This document shows, piece after piece, positions 8,885 to 21,299 of a stretch of DNA of 64,000 bases. The position numbers were made by a program, and so were the translations under genes. A model generated the notes under the pieces. That model ran no database searches. It worked only from the letters and a program-made list of their open reading frames with translations, and was not told the origin of the DNA. The stretch is from NCBI RefSeq assembly GCF_013170845.1, contig NZ_CP033367.1, positions 7,007,001-7,071,000 on the forward strand. The letters are read 5' to 3'. The stretch comes from Mesorhizobium loti R88b. GTDB lineage: Bacteria; Pseudomonadota; Alphaproteobacteria; Rhizobiales; Rhizobiaceae. Positions within the stretch are counted from its first letter, which is position 1, and every line of letters begins with the position of its first letter.

Positions 8885-9173
8885 GATTTCGCTTTGCTAG
8901 TGGACAGGCAGGGTGGGGTAATGTTGCAACGGGCTAGTACTTTCTACTGCAAGCGCCATCGTTCTCAGGCACCTGCTGTTCAGGTATGCGGTCTCTACAA
9001 CACGGTGTGGCGTAAGGACCCCTCAGAGTTCCGCCGAACAGCAGGGCATCCACTGGCACAGGGGCATCCACAGTTCTCCTTCTAATGGAATCTTTTGGCG
9101 CGCTCATCTAATGATCAAGGAAGTGGAGTGATCGATCGGTGCCTGCCGGTATTTCGCTATGCATCATCATGAC
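8885..9173 (-). promoter_or_regulatory. Long leader between nod box and noeK
   Basis: This 289-base stretch would form most of the noeKJ 5' untranslated leader. I see no credible gene in it. Confidence 0.4.
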
Positions 9174-9221
9174 AGGTCCGTAAACTTGGTTGTTTGGATG
9201 GAACGCATCCATGGCATGGAT
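9174..9221 (-). promoter_or_regulatory. nod box (NodD binding site)
   Basis: Read on the minus strand the element is ATCCAT-GC-CATG-GATG-CGTTCC-ATC-C-AAACAA-CC, then a degenerate AAGTTTAC end. It matches the rhizobial nod box consensus (ATCCAY-N2-YRYR-GATG-N4-YN-ATC-N-AAACAATC) almost perfectly over the first 38 positions, with only the last third weaker. It points at noeK and is about 48 bases long, the standard size. Confidence 0.85.
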
Positions 9222-9304
9222 AGGGCTAGAAAGCCGTCTCGATCAGCGCAATGGACCCTGTGATTCTTGGGTAATGGATTAAGGTCAGCCAGAGCGCTCG
9301 CCGA

Positions 9305-10012
9305 CCATGGCGTCGCCTAGGGCGCTGGGCCCAAGCAGGAACCGATGCTTGGATCAGTTGGGGCGACGATCAGCGCCGACAATGTCTTGGCTTGCGACGC
9401 CTTCAGAAAGTTGTTTCTGGAATTGCGTTCGATCAAGGCCCAGCGCAAAACCTTGATGCAGTCGTCGCCGCCGCAATCTTCGCCTTCGGCTTTGTCTACA
9501 TCCATCCGTTCGAGGATGGAAACGGCCGCATTCACCGCTACCTGATCCACCACGTCCTTGCCATGCACCGCTTCAATCGCCGGGAGTGGTGTCCCGTATC
9601 GGCCGCGATCCTGGACCAGATCGACGAGTACAGGCGCGTGCTGGAGAGCAATTCGAAGCGCCTTCTGCCATTGGTCGAATGGGAACCGACGCCGCAATTC
9701 AACGTGCTGAATGACACCGGGGATTTCTACCGATACTTCGATGCAACCCCGCACGCCGAATTTCTTTATGCCTGCGTTCGGCGGACGATCGAACGGTACC
9801 TTTGACGAAACAGCTTTTCTGCAGCGCTACGATCAATTCCGGCAATAGGTGAATGCCTTTATCGACATGCCCGAGCGGCTGATCGATCTGCTCTTCCGTC
9901 TCCAACCAGAATGGTGGCCCCTCTCGAGCCGCGCCCTCGGAAAGGAATTCCCACCAATGACGAGGCGCGGCGGCTCGAGGCGATCTATGCGCAGACCAGA
10001 AAACGGCAAACC
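9305..10012 (+). pseudogene. Fic-domain protein gene, frameshifted
   Basis: Fic proteins transfer AMP or other moieties to target proteins. The catalytic motif HPFEDGNGRIHR is intact in the frame that ends at 9805. The coding signal is spread over several frames: it continues after the TGA at 9805 in another frame (RYDQFRQ, stop, then NAFIDMPERLIDLLFR) and again in the third frame (TNDEARRLEAIYAQ near 9957-10000). The N-terminal half is absent or unrecognisable. The gene is therefore broken in at least three places and is not expected to make active enzyme. A shorter fragment of the same family lies at 1636-1770. Confidence 0.75.
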
Positions 10013-10365
10013 ACGAGGCAGAAGCCTTTCACTGGACTGCCGGTCGACCCTTGCGTTGTCGCCGAAACTCGGGACGTCATGTTCTGGGGCAAACCGGACA
10101 AGCCGAAGGTGTGTCGGGAATGCTGCTGCGCCACGGCAGTGATTTCTGCATCGTCTATACGCCTATATACGCAGTGCCGGCGTCAGCCCCCCAGCGGTCG
10201 AAGATACGCGACAAGTCGCGTGCAAAGTCATCTTGGGGACGCTGACAACAAGGTACGTGGGCTCAATCGCGTCCACCCCATTCACAAAACCGGCTCCGTG
10301 GAGTAGTGGGAACGCAGAGAAATCTCCGGTCGCAGCCTTACCCGGTCAAAACAAGGACTCAAACC
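10013..10365. other. Spacer upstream of queC
   Basis: About 350 bases with no credible gene. I looked for a preQ1 riboswitch before queC and saw none. Confidence 0.4.
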
Positions 10366-11064
10366 ATGAATGCCCTCGTCATCTGCTCCGGCGGATTGGA
10401 CTCTGTTTCGCTCGCTCACAAGGTGGCGACCGAGCAGAAACTCATTGGCCTGCTTTCGTTCGATTACGGCCAGAGGCACAAAAAGGAACTCGGCTTTGCC
10501 GCTATCTGCGCCAAGCGGCTGGGTGTTCCGCACCAGATCGTCGATATCCGCGATGTTGGCCGGAACCTGAGCGGCTCGGCGCTGACTGATAATGTGGACG
10601 TGCCCGACGGGCACTATGCCGAAGACTCCATGAGGATCACGGTGGTGCCGAATAGGAACGCCATCATGCTGGCCATCGCCTTCGGGGTTGCCGCCGCGCA
10701 GAAGGCCGATGCGGTGGCCACTGCCGTCCACGGCGGAGATCATTTCATCTATCCCGATTGCCGGCCCGCTTTTATCGACGCCTTTCAGACGATGCAGAAC
10801 CATGCGCTCGCAGGCTACGCCGATATCCGCCTGTACGCTCCGTATGTGAATATGTCGAAGGCCGACATCGTCAGCGAGGGGGCAAAGTACGCCACGCCGT
10901 TCGAGGCGACGTGGTCCTGCTACAAGGGCGGTGCACGTCATTGCGGTCGCTGCGGGACATGCGTCGAACGGCGCGAAGCATTCGATCTGGCCGGCATCAC
11001 CGACCCGACAGATTATGGGGACGCAGACTTCTGGCTCCACGCTATCCAGACAAGGAGCGCGTAA
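10366..11064 (+). CDS. queC: 7-cyano-7-deazaguanine (preQ0) synthase
   Basis: Converts 7-carboxy-7-deazaguanine to preQ0 with ATP and ammonia. The protein has 232 residues. The PP-loop ATP site SGGLDS is at 8-13, and the zinc-binding cysteines are Cys185, 193, 196 and 199 (CYKGG...CGRCGTC). The start ATG 10366 follows AAGGA at eight bases; longer in-frame starts are not needed. It is the first gene of queCDE, and its TAA overlaps the queD ATG. The pathway supplies queuosine for tRNA or 7-deazaguanine for DNA modification; no DNA-transfer (dpd) genes are visible. Confidence 0.93.
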   Translation: MNALVICSGGLDSVSLAHKVATEQKLIGLLSFDYGQRHKKELGFAAICAKRLGVPHQIVDIRDVGRNLSGSALTDNVDVPDGHYAEDSMRITVVPNRNAIMLAIAFGVAAAQKADAVATAVHGGDHFIYPDCRPAFIDAFQTMQNHALAGYADIRLYAPYVNMSKADIVSEGAKYATPFEATWSCYKGGARHCGRCGTCVERREAFDLAGITDPTDYGDADFWLHAIQTRSA

Positions 11065-11420
11065 TGTTCCACATTACCAAAGAGTTCCACTTCTCGGCCT
11101 CGCATCAGCTCACCTCCTTGCCACCAGGTCATCAGTGCGCACGTCTGCACGGCCACAACTACATCGTCGTAGTGGAGCTTTCAGGTGGCGAACTGGACGA
11201 ACACGGCTTTGTGCGCGACTACCAAGATCTGGCGGCGTTCAAGCACTACATCGATGGGACCTTCGACCATCGGCATCTTAACGACGTGCTTGGGCATGAC
11301 CATGCCACAGCGGAATACCTGGCCAGGCACTTCTACGACTGGTGCAAGGTGCGGCTACCCGAAACCTCCGCCGTGCGGGTGAGCGAGACGCCGAAAACCT
11401 GGGCGGAATACCGACCATGA
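11064..11420 (+). CDS. queD: 6-carboxy-5,6,7,8-tetrahydropterin synthase
   Basis: Turns 7,8-dihydroneopterin triphosphate into carboxytetrahydropterin, the first committed step of preQ0 synthesis. The protein has 118 residues. The zinc histidines are His14 (SASHQL) and His29/His31 (LHGHNY), catalytic Cys25 is in GHQCARL, and a late Glu (SETP, Glu108) binds the pterin. The start overlaps the queC stop (TAATG), with AAGGAG just upstream. The end overlaps queE by ATGA. Length is normal for the family. Confidence 0.93.
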   Translation: MFHITKEFHFSASHQLTSLPPGHQCARLHGHNYIVVVELSGGELDEHGFVRDYQDLAAFKHYIDGTFDHRHLNDVLGHDHATAEYLARHFYDWCKVRLPETSAVRVSETPKTWAEYRP

Positions 11421-12154
11421 CTTGCGCGTTGCATCCCGGAATCCGGGTGAGCGAGATTTTTGGGCCGACCATTCAGGGCGAAGGCGTGCTGATCGGCTTG
11501 CCGACGGTGTTCGTAAGAACCGGCGGGTGCGATTATCGCTGTTCCTGGTGCGACAGCCTGCATGCGGTGGACCGTCGCTTCCGCCATGATTGGGAGATGA
11601 TGTCTCCCGACGCGGTTTGGCAAAAGGTCATTGCGCTTTCCGGCGGTCAGCCCGTGATGGTATCGCTGTCGGGCGGCAATCCGGCCATCCAGCCGCTTAG
11701 CCAGTTGATCGACCGCGGGCATGGTGAGGGCTACCGTTTTGCATTGGAAACCCAAGGCTCGGTGTCTAAGCAATGGTTCGCGGATCTCGACGTGCTGGTA
11801 CTAAGCCCTAAGCCGCCCTCAAGCGAAATGACGACAGATTGGGCCGCGTTCGACGCCTGCTTAGAGGCGGCGCAGGATAAGCCGCAGATGGCGCTCAAGC
11901 TCGTTGTCTTCGACGATGATGACTATGCCTATGCCAAAGACGCCGCGGCGCGCTACCCGCAATTACCCGTCTATCTGCAGCCCGGCAATCACACGCCGCC
12001 GCGTCCCGGCGACGAAGACGCGTTCATCGACATGGCCGGTGTGATGAGGCGCATGGAATGGCTGGTTGAAAAGGTGACTCGTGACAGGTGGTTCGAGGCG
12101 CGTGTACTGCCGCAGCTTCATGTTCTGCTCTGGGGAAACAGACGGGGCGTCTAG
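11417..12154 (+). CDS. queE: 7-carboxy-7-deazaguanine synthase (radical SAM)
   Basis: Radical SAM enzyme that contracts carboxytetrahydropterin to 7-carboxy-7-deazaguanine. The protein has 245 residues. The substrate loop [11 protein letters not shown] is followed by the iron-sulfur cluster motif CDYRCSWC (Cys38, Cys42, Cys45). The ATG overlaps the queD stop in ATGA, so queC, queD and queE are a tightly coupled operon. Downstream there is only a truncated queF, so the operon as it stands stops at preQ0. Confidence 0.93.
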   Translation: MTCALHPGIRVSEIFGPTIQGEGVLIGLPTVFVRTGGCDYRCSWCDSLHAVDRRFRHDWEMMSPDAVWQKVIALSGGQPVMVSLSGGNPAIQPLSQLIDRGHGEGYRFALETQGSVSKQWFADLDVLVLSPKPPSSEMTTDWAAFDACLEAAQDKPQMALKLVVFDDDDYAYAKDAAARYPQLPVYLQPGNHTPPRPGDEDAFIDMAGVMRRMEWLVEKVTRDRWFEARVLPQLHVLLWGNRRGV

Positions 12155-12168
12155 CCGAAGGGGAAGGA

Positions 12169-12414
12169 TTGCCGACGACGAGCAAGACAGACATCTATAG
12201 CAATCTCACCCAACTGGGCGGCAGCAGCGTCGTTCCGGAAAGCCCCGAAAATACCGTGCTGGAAAAGGCACCGAATCCGCATGAGGGCTCGCCTTATTGG
12301 GGGCGCTTCACCGCTGCTCTGGGGCGTCACTTGCTCTCGATACTAGCATGCTTTTCCGCTGGGTTTGTTTGGTCGTCGATCACCGCTGCGGGACGAATGC
12401 GCTTGACAAAATAG
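12169..12414 (+). pseudogene. queF: Truncated queF (NADPH-dependent preQ0 reductase) remnant
   Basis: Starting from a TTG with GGAAGG directly before it, the translation reads SNLTQLGGSS, then VLEKAPNPHEG and GRFTA. This tracks the conserved N-terminus of QueF (SNLTQLG, VLExVPNPH, VRFTAPEFTSLCP). Similarity stops at RFTA, just before the catalytic cysteine region, and the frame runs on into unrelated sequence to a stop at 12414. The catalytic and NADPH-binding parts are gone, so no active reductase is made. Position and spacing show it was once the fourth gene of queCDEF. The remaining tail now overlaps the thiC promoter. Confidence 0.75.
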
Positions 12415-12431
12415 CGCCGGCCCATTCAATT
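12403..12431 (+). promoter_or_regulatory. Predicted sigma-70 promoter of the thi operon
   Basis: TTGACA (12403-12408), then 17 bases, then TCAATT as a weak -10. Transcription would start just before the TPP riboswitch. Confidence 0.55.
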
Positions 12432-12439
12432 CGACGCAT

Positions 12440-15489
<3,050 letters not shown>

Positions 15490-15656
15490 GACCGCCGCCA
15501 CATCGCTGGCGGCGCTGCTTGCCGCGCTCGACTATGAAGGCGATTGGCTAGCAACCGCCGTCAACAGCGACCTCGTACACAAAGCCAACCGCGCGGAGTT
15601 CCAGTTGAGCGACGGCGACCGGATCGAAATCCTCTCGCCCATGCAGGGAGGCTAGC

Positions 15657-16430
15657 ATGTTCGAACTTTTCGGAACGTCGCTTCCCTCGCGGCTGCTTCT
15701 CGGCACGGCTCAGTATCCTTCACCGGCCATCCTTGCCGATGCGGTCAAGGCGTCGGGCACATCGGTGGTGACCGTCTCGTTGCGGCGTGAGATGGCAGGC
15801 GGGAGGGCCGGCGAAAAATTCTGGTCGTTGATCCGCGCGCTCGGCACGAGAATCCTTCCCAACACTGCCGGCTGCCACTCCGTCAAGGAAGCGGTCACGA
15901 CCGCGAAGATGGCGCGCGAAGTGTTCGGCACGAGCTGGATCAAGCTCGAAGTGATCGGCAACCAGGACACGCTGCAACCGGACGTGTTCGGCCTGGTCGA
16001 AGCCGCGCGCATCCTGTGCGAGGACGGTTTTACGGTATTTCCCTATACCACCGACGACCTTGTTGTCGCCGAGCGGCTGCTGGAGGCGGGCTGCAAGGTC
16101 CTGATGCCGTGGTGCGCACCGATCGGTTCCGCCCTCGGGCCGGTCAACATCATGGCACTGCGTTCGATGCGCGGACACTTCCCGGATGTCCCGCTCATTG
16201 TGGATGCGGGGCTCGGACGGCCGTCGCACGCGGCAACCGTCATGGAACTCGGCTTTGACGCCGTGCTGCTGAACACGGCGGTCGCCAGGGCGGCTGATCC
16301 GGTCGGCATGGCGCGTGCGTTCGGCAAGGCTGTCGAAGCCGGCCGTGAAGCTTACAGCTCGGGAATGCTCGAACCGCGCGACGTCGCCGTGCCATCGACG
16401 CCGACAATTGGCAGAGCCGTTTTTTCATGA
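15657..16430 (+). CDS. thiG: Thiazole synthase ThiG
   Basis: Condenses deoxyxylulose phosphate, iminoglycine and ThiS-bound sulfur into the thiazole phosphate. The protein has 257 residues. The Schiff-base lysine is Lys96 in [10 protein letters not shown]. The phosphate-binding region of the TIM barrel includes [12 protein letters not shown] and [12 protein letters not shown]. It sits one base after thiS and overlaps thiE by ATGA, so it is fully embedded in the operon. Confidence 0.94.
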   Translation: MFELFGTSLPSRLLLGTAQYPSPAILADAVKASGTSVVTVSLRREMAGGRAGEKFWSLIRALGTRILPNTAGCHSVKEAVTTAKMAREVFGTSWIKLEVIGNQDTLQPDVFGLVEAARILCEDGFTVFPYTTDDLVVAERLLEAGCKVLMPWCAPIGSALGPVNIMALRSMRGHFPDVPLIVDAGLGRPSHAATVMELGFDAVLLNTAVARAADPVGMARAFGKAVEAGREAYSSGMLEPRDVAVPSTPTIGRAVFS

Positions 16431-17032
16431 AACTCGATCCCTTCTACCTGATCGTCGACAGCGCTGCCTGGATCGAACGGCTGGTCCCACTCGGCGTCAA
16501 GCTGGTTCAGCTTCGCATCAAGACCATGGATGAGGCCGGGTTGCGCGCGGAGATCCGCAAGGCAAAGGCCTTGTGCGCCCAAAACCGTTGCCAGCTCATC
16601 GTCAACGACCACTGGCGCCTGGCAATCGAGGAAGGCTGCGACTTCGTCCACCTTGGCCAGGAGGATTTGCAGACCGCCGATCGTTCGCGGATTCGGGTAG
16701 CCGGCGTGAGGCTCGGACTGAGCACACATGATGATATCGAACTGGAAACGGCGATGGCCGCCGGGCCGGACTATATCGCGCTTGGGCCGATCTATCCGAC
16801 CATCCTGAAGACGATGAAATGGGCGCCGCAAGGGCTCGAACGGATCAGCGAGTGGAAGCGCCGGGTCGCGCCAATCCCATTGGTCGCCATTGGCGGTCTC
16901 AACCCTGACAGGCTCAACGGTGTTTTCGCGGCGGACGCCGATAGCGCGGCAGTGGTCACCGACATCACGCTGAATGCCGATCCCGAAGCGCGCACACGAG
17001 AATGGATCGAAAAGACGGAGCGATGGCGCTGA
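16427..17032 (+). CDS. thiE: Thiamine phosphate synthase
   Basis: Joins HMP pyrophosphate and thiazole phosphate to thiamine phosphate. The protein has 201 residues. TIM-barrel signatures include VQLRIKTM for the pyrophosphate, [15 protein letters not shown] and ALGPIYPT, with AIGGLNPD near the end. The start overlaps thiG by four bases, and the 3' end overlaps thiD by 10 or 31 bases depending on the thiD start. The sequence is complete. Confidence 0.92.
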   Translation: MKLDPFYLIVDSAAWIERLVPLGVKLVQLRIKTMDEAGLRAEIRKAKALCAQNRCQLIVNDHWRLAIEEGCDFVHLGQEDLQTADRSRIRVAGVRLGLSTHDDIELETAMAAGPDYIALGPIYPTILKTMKWAPQGLERISEWKRRVAPIPLVAIGGLNPDRLNGVFAADADSAAVVTDITLNADPEARTREWIEKTERWR

Positions 17033-17793
17033 GGCGAGAACCGCATGTGCTTGTCGTTGGCGGGTCGGACTCCAGCGGTGGAGCTGGAATTGCCCGCGAT
17101 ATAGAAACGGTTTCCGCCTTCGGGCTGCGCAGTTGTCTTGCCATCACCGCCGTGACAGTCCAGACGCACTCGGCTGTCGAGCACGTCAAGCTTGTGCCGT
17201 CGGAGCTTGTCGCCGCTCAGATGCGCGCCGCGTTCGCTGCCAACGCTGTCGCGGCCGTCAAGATAGGCATGATTGGGACATCGGCGGCTGTTGAGGCAGT
17301 CGGCGCTGTTTTGGTCAACCGCCAAGTGCCTGTGGTACTCGACCCGGTCCTGGCCTCTACCTCGGGACGCAATCTGCTGGCGGACGATGCCATTAATATG
17401 CTGCGCCACGATCTGATGCCGATCTGCCGGCTTGTAACGCCTAACCTGGTCGAGCTGGCTGCGTTTACCGGCTCGTCACCGGCCGCGGACGAAGAAGGGG
17501 CTTGTCGTCAGGCTGAAGAGCTATCGAGGACGGTGAGGACCGCTGTACTCGTCAAGGGCGGCCATGCACAAGGAACCCGTTGCGTCGACGTGCTTTTGCA
17601 GCCGAACCAACGTGCAGTTCGGTTCGAGGCGCCCCGCTTGCCGCGAGGGATGCGCGGAACGGGTTGCATGATGGCCAGCGCAGTCGCCGCCTCGCTTGCT
17701 CTTGGAGCGTCGCTGGAAGCGAGCGTGCGCCAAGGCAAGCAATATGTTCTCGATGCGCTTGCCGGATCGAAGGACATCGGGCCGATTAGCTGA
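17002..17793 (+). CDS. thiD: Hydroxymethylpyrimidine (phosphate) kinase
   Basis: Phosphorylates HMP and HMP phosphate to the pyrophosphate used by ThiE. The protein has 263 residues and a ribokinase-like fold: GGSDSSGGAGIARD at the substrate site, VLDPVLASTSG, and the anion-hole motif RGTGCMMASA near the C-terminus. The start at 17002 gives the longest form. ATG 17023 is also in frame, but GGAG lies only two bases before it. It is the last gene of the thi operon. Rhizobial thi plasmid operons often lack thiD, so its presence makes this set more self-sufficient. Confidence 0.9.
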   Translation: MDRKDGAMALRREPHVLVVGGSDSSGGAGIARDIETVSAFGLRSCLAITAVTVQTHSAVEHVKLVPSELVAAQMRAAFAANAVAAVKIGMIGTSAAVEAVGAVLVNRQVPVVLDPVLASTSGRNLLADDAINMLRHDLMPICRLVTPNLVELAAFTGSSPAADEEGACRQAEELSRTVRTAVLVKGGHAQGTRCVDVLLQPNQRAVRFEAPRLPRGMRGTGCMMASAVAASLALGASLEASVRQGKQYVLDALAGSKDIGPIS

Positions 17794-18054
17794 TCGGGCC
17801 GAACGTATCCAACGCTCCGATCAAGTCTGGCAGGCGATCGTGGGTCTACTGCTAGGACATGAAGGCCCTATCCGAGGGGTGAGAATGCGGCATACACGGT
17901 CGCTTTCGCCTATGAACAACACGCCGCTTTGAGGAGGAAGCCGCATGCCTCTGTGCCAACCGGTTGATGGGTCATCCGAAACCCGCACCTAGTCGTCGCT
18001 AGCGACAGCATGCCGCTTGGCACGTTGTTGGGTGAGCGAACGTTCGAACCGGGG

Positions 18055-19083
18055 TTAGCCAACTCGAGCCATAATTGCGGATTGAATCGCCGTTGCGGTA
18101 TATAGGGAAGCATCTAACGACAGATTCCCAAACGCCGGTTGACAAAGGAGGTAGTTTGCACCTGCCGCTTCCAGCTGATCAAGAAGAGCTTGTCCCGCAG
18201 ATGCTGCCGTTCCTACTACGCACAATTCCTTCTCGATTGCTGCATCGAAGGTCAGCGGCAGGTTTGGTGGAGTCGGCATGCCATTGAGATCATAAAGGAA
18301 TTTAAAGCTCTTGAGCCACCGTTCGTAAGCAGGTGCGGCGAGTGAACGTGCATCTGTTTCAGAACGCCCAATCACGACCATTCGGAGCAATCCAAGAAAT
18401 GGCGCTTGGTCGTCCGCCTCACTGGTGTGCTCTCGACCGGCGCGGAAGGCATCAGTGATTCTTCGAACGGAAGAGGAAGGTCCCACGCACGCGATGTTCA
18501 TGCCATTCGCAGCGGCCCAGCCTGCCGATTCCGGTCGATTGGTGGCGATCCAAGTCGGCGGATGTGGACGCTGATGAGTTCTTAGCGTCAGCGGAACGCT
18601 GTTCAACTCAAAATGGCGACCTTGATACGATAGCGTGCCGCCCTTCAGCGCATTGATAAGAATTTCGCTGGCTTCCGCATAGTGGTTTGGCGCCGCGTCC
18701 GAGCCAATCCCGAAGTAACCCAATTCGATCGGGAGCGAGCCGCGCCCTATCCCAAGTTCGAGCCTGCCACCGCTCAATTGGTCCAGCATACAGATCTCTT
18801 CGAACGCACGTAGCGGATGATAGAGGGCAAGCAGCATTACCAACGGGCCGACACGAAGGCGCCGGGTTCGCTGGGCTACGCTCGACAAGAACAGATTCGG
18901 TGAGGGACCTCTCCCATGTGGGGTACAATGGTGCTCTGCGAGATGATATGCATAGAACCCAAGGTGATCGCACGCCTCCGCTAACATCAGGCGATCTTCG
19001 TACTGTCGGGCGATATCGGGGCCGTCCTCGTCCAGATGATCGAAGATGCCGACAGCTAAGCCTGAAGGAAAGGCCTTATCCAT
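18055..19083 (-). CDS. LLM-class flavin-dependent oxidoreductase (luciferase-like)
   Basis: A 342-residue member of the bacterial luciferase alpha-chain family: GIFDHL near the start, a FYAYHLAEHH segment, RRLRVGPLVMLLALYHPLRAFEEICMLD, then the flavin phosphate region LELGIGRGSLPIE. Such enzymes are flavin monooxygenases acting on varied small molecules; the substrate cannot be told. GGAG lies eight bases before the ATG. It follows the HisC-like gene on the same strand after 126 bases, so the two may form one unit acting on an amino-acid-derived compound (inference). Confidence 0.8.
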   Translation of the reverse strand: MDKAFPSGLAVGIFDHLDEDGPDIARQYEDRLMLAEACDHLGFYAYHLAEHHCTPHGRGPSPNLFLSSVAQRTRRLRVGPLVMLLALYHPLRAFEEICMLDQLSGGRLELGIGRGSLPIELGYFGIGSDAAPNHYAEASEILINALKGGTLSYQGRHFELNSVPLTLRTHQRPHPPTWIATNRPESAGWAAANGMNIACVGPSSSVRRITDAFRAGREHTSEADDQAPFLGLLRMVVIGRSETDARSLAAPAYERWLKSFKFLYDLNGMPTPPNLPLTFDAAIEKELCVVGTAASAGQALLDQLEAAGANYLLCQPAFGNLSLDASLYTATAIQSAIMARVG

Positions 19084-19209
19084 GATATTGTCTCCATTTT
19101 TGACGCAACAAGTCCGGTTGCTTGCGCATTACAAGCAATTTAAAGATTTCTCGCTTGTGTAATCGCTCGGATTATTGCCTGCGAAATGCTAAAGCAGAGC
19201 CTTAGCAAC

Positions 19210-20319
19210 CTAATACGGGGGCCTTGACATATTCAATATTCGACTAATACGACTAGCGGCACGAAGAAACGCATCCATTTGCTCTTTTGTACCGATGCTG
19301 ACGCGGATGTAATTTTCCAAACCTTTATCGGGAAAGACGGCAACAAGTATTTTTTGCCTTGCAAAGGCTGATTGCCACCATAAGCCGTCCTGTCCCGTTG
19401 GCACGCGGGCAAGTAAGAAGTTTGCGTGGGAAGGGATTACGGAAAATCCAAGTTGCGAGAGCGCGAGCGTCACTCGCCGTCGTTCATGCCTGATGTGTCT
19501 GTGGTTGTCTGCATAGGCGGCGCGGTGCGCAAGGACGCTGATACCAACCGCCTGCCCGATCACATTCATGTTGAAGACGTTCTGGATGTTGCGTAGCCTG
19601 CCGATAATTTCAGGGTGACCGAAACCGAAACCGACGCGAACGCCGGCGGCAGCATAGCTTTTCGAAAATGTCCTTAAGACCAGAAGGTTCGAATATCGAT
19701 TGATGAGGCGTAGACCATTCTCGGGTGCAAAGTCGACGTAGGCCTCATCCAGCACGATCAAGCGGTCCGATTTCGCTACCAGGCGTTCGATATCGGCCAC
19801 CGGAACGAACGTTCCGGTCGGATTGTTCGGATTGGCTAACAGAATGAACTTGGCGTCCTTTGCAGGACCGAAGAGCAATTGCTCCATCGGCAAGGAATGA
19901 TCTTCGCTAAATTTGATTTCGACAAATTGAGCACCCTGCAACGTTGCAAGTTTGCGGTTGAACGAAAACCCTGGCGACATCATCGCCACGCTATCCCCCG
20001 GGGCAAGGAAAGCTCTGTAGACAAGTCCAAGCAGTTCAGACGATCCGTTGCCGGCGATCACCTGATCCATGGAGACGCTGTAGGCATTTGCGGCTGCTTC
20101 CCTCAAGCTGATGTTATCGTCTTCTGGATATAGATACTGCCGTTCGAGAGCTGCAATCGCGCTTTGCATTATGATTGCTGGAAGCGGGAACGGGTTCTCA
20201 TTCGTGTTTAGTTTTACCCAACTTGAACCAGGCGCTGGTCTATCGGATGGCAGAGCATCTAACTGTCTCGCCACTTGCGAAAGAGACGAAAGCACACTCT
20301 GAAGTTTTGCATCGGACAT
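19210..20319 (-). CDS. hisC: Histidinol-phosphate aminotransferase-like (class I/II PLP enzyme)
   Basis: A PLP-dependent transaminase of 369 residues. It shows the N-terminal KLNTNENPFP motif, NPNNPTG (163-169), DEAYVDF (191-197), the Schiff-base Lys220 in RTFSKSYAAAGVRVG, and a C-terminal IRVSIGT. These are the HisC hallmarks. GGAG precedes the ATG. As no other his genes are nearby and symbiosis islands often hold extra HisC copies, the true substrate could be histidinol phosphate, phenylalanine or a secondary metabolite precursor. It is probably co-transcribed with the LLM gene. Confidence 0.8.
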   Translation of the reverse strand: MSDAKLQSVLSSLSQVARQLDALPSDRPAPGSSWVKLNTNENPFPLPAIIMQSAIAALERQYLYPEDDNISLREAAANAYSVSMDQVIAGNGSSELLGLVYRAFLAPGDSVAMMSPGFSFNRKLATLQGAQFVEIKFSEDHSLPMEQLLFGPAKDAKFILLANPNNPTGTFVPVADIERLVAKSDRLIVLDEAYVDFAPENGLRLINRYSNLLVLRTFSKSYAAAGVRVGFGFGHPEIIGRLRNIQNVFNMNVIGQAVGISVLAHRAAYADNHRHIRHERRRVTLALSQLGFSVIPSHANFLLARVPTGQDGLWWQSAFARQKILVAVFPDKGLENYIRVSIGTKEQMDAFLRAASRISRILNMSRPPY

Positions 20320-20493
20320 GTTTTTCTCCGTTTCAGTCGCAGAGGGAATCCGGGATGAGCGATGGTCTAGAGCACATGGCCGACCGACGGTTCGTTCACA
20401 CCGCCGTTGTCAGCACATTGACCCCGTGAGGTCGGGCGGGCTGTCCTCCCGGGTCGGATTGGCCCGACGCTCAGGTCCGCATCCACTCGTCAT

Positions 20494-20693
20494 CGGGCCA
20501 AGGCTCCGCCAACCACCAACGCTTGATTTGTCCCTGATATTGCCTCGGTCGGCCTTTCAAGGACGCTTGATCTGATGCCGTATTTCCTCAGCGGGTATCC
20601 AATCTGGCGCGGCGTCAGTCCAAGCAGGCGCCGCCTTTGCCTGCACCGAGCCACATCTCTCCACGGCCGCGATGACACGCTCGCGATTTGACA
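20494..20693 (-). pseudogene. nifA C-terminal HTH remnant
   Basis: On the minus strand RERVIAAVERCGSVQAKAA is followed, after a two-base deletion, by RLLGLTPRQIGYPLRKYGI in the next frame. Together they reproduce the Fis-type DNA-binding domain that ends NifA proteins (VQAKAARLLGLTPRQIGYALRK). The GAF and AAA+ domains are missing and the tail is non-native. It is a relic of a nitrogen-fixation regulator. Confidence 0.7.
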
Positions 20694-20699
20694 TACTCG

Positions 20700-21299
20700 C
20701 ACCGCGGATTTTGACCGGTCACGGGCAAGCGCGAAAAATGCCCTGGCCGTAAGTCGCGACGTGTCGAGTGCACAGCGGTGTGATGCCTGGCCATGGGTTT
20801 CCTTTCATGAATCGCGACCGTCGACTGACTTCTGCAGGCCGCAACCGCACGTTGATTCACGAGACCGGAATGGGGCGGGCGAGTCAATCGAGCTTTCTTT
20901 CATCCGCGAAAGGAAACTCTGCGCTCATGATAGAATTCCATCAGTTTCATATACCTCCGGTAGATGATATCGAACGGCAGAATGTCTGCGCCGGCGTCCC
21001 CGCGGTGCCGGTGCTGATGGCCCGGGCCATCAGTCTAATCAGCTCCTGGCAAAGCTGGCGCAGTGGCGTGGCGACCGCCATTGCGACGATGTCATCTACG
21101 AGGGCCGACCGCGACTCCGGCGTGATTTCATCACAATCGCGACAAGGTCTTGACCTTTGCCCACCTCGCCGAGCGGCTGATGGCCCCCTGTCCCGCCGAC
21201 CAGCTGCGCTGCGCCGTTTCCCAAACCTCTAGGTCACATTTTCGAAGTGCGTGTTGGAATCGGTGATTCCGTATCACATTATCGCCACGTTTTAGCCAG
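20700..21299. other. Decayed mobile DNA, no intact gene
   Basis: About 600 bases. The plus strand holds open scraps such as HNRDKVLTFAHLAERLMAP near 21133-21190 that I cannot assign. They could be the end of another insertion sequence joined to the IS110 remnant. Confidence 0.35.

Noticed and set aside
10013..10365. A preQ1 riboswitch before queC
   Set aside because: None of the conserved preQ1-I or preQ1-II sequence blocks is visible.
18016..18031. TGGCACGTTGTTGGG as a sigma-54 promoter
   Set aside because: The -12 element does not match and no gene lies downstream on that strand.
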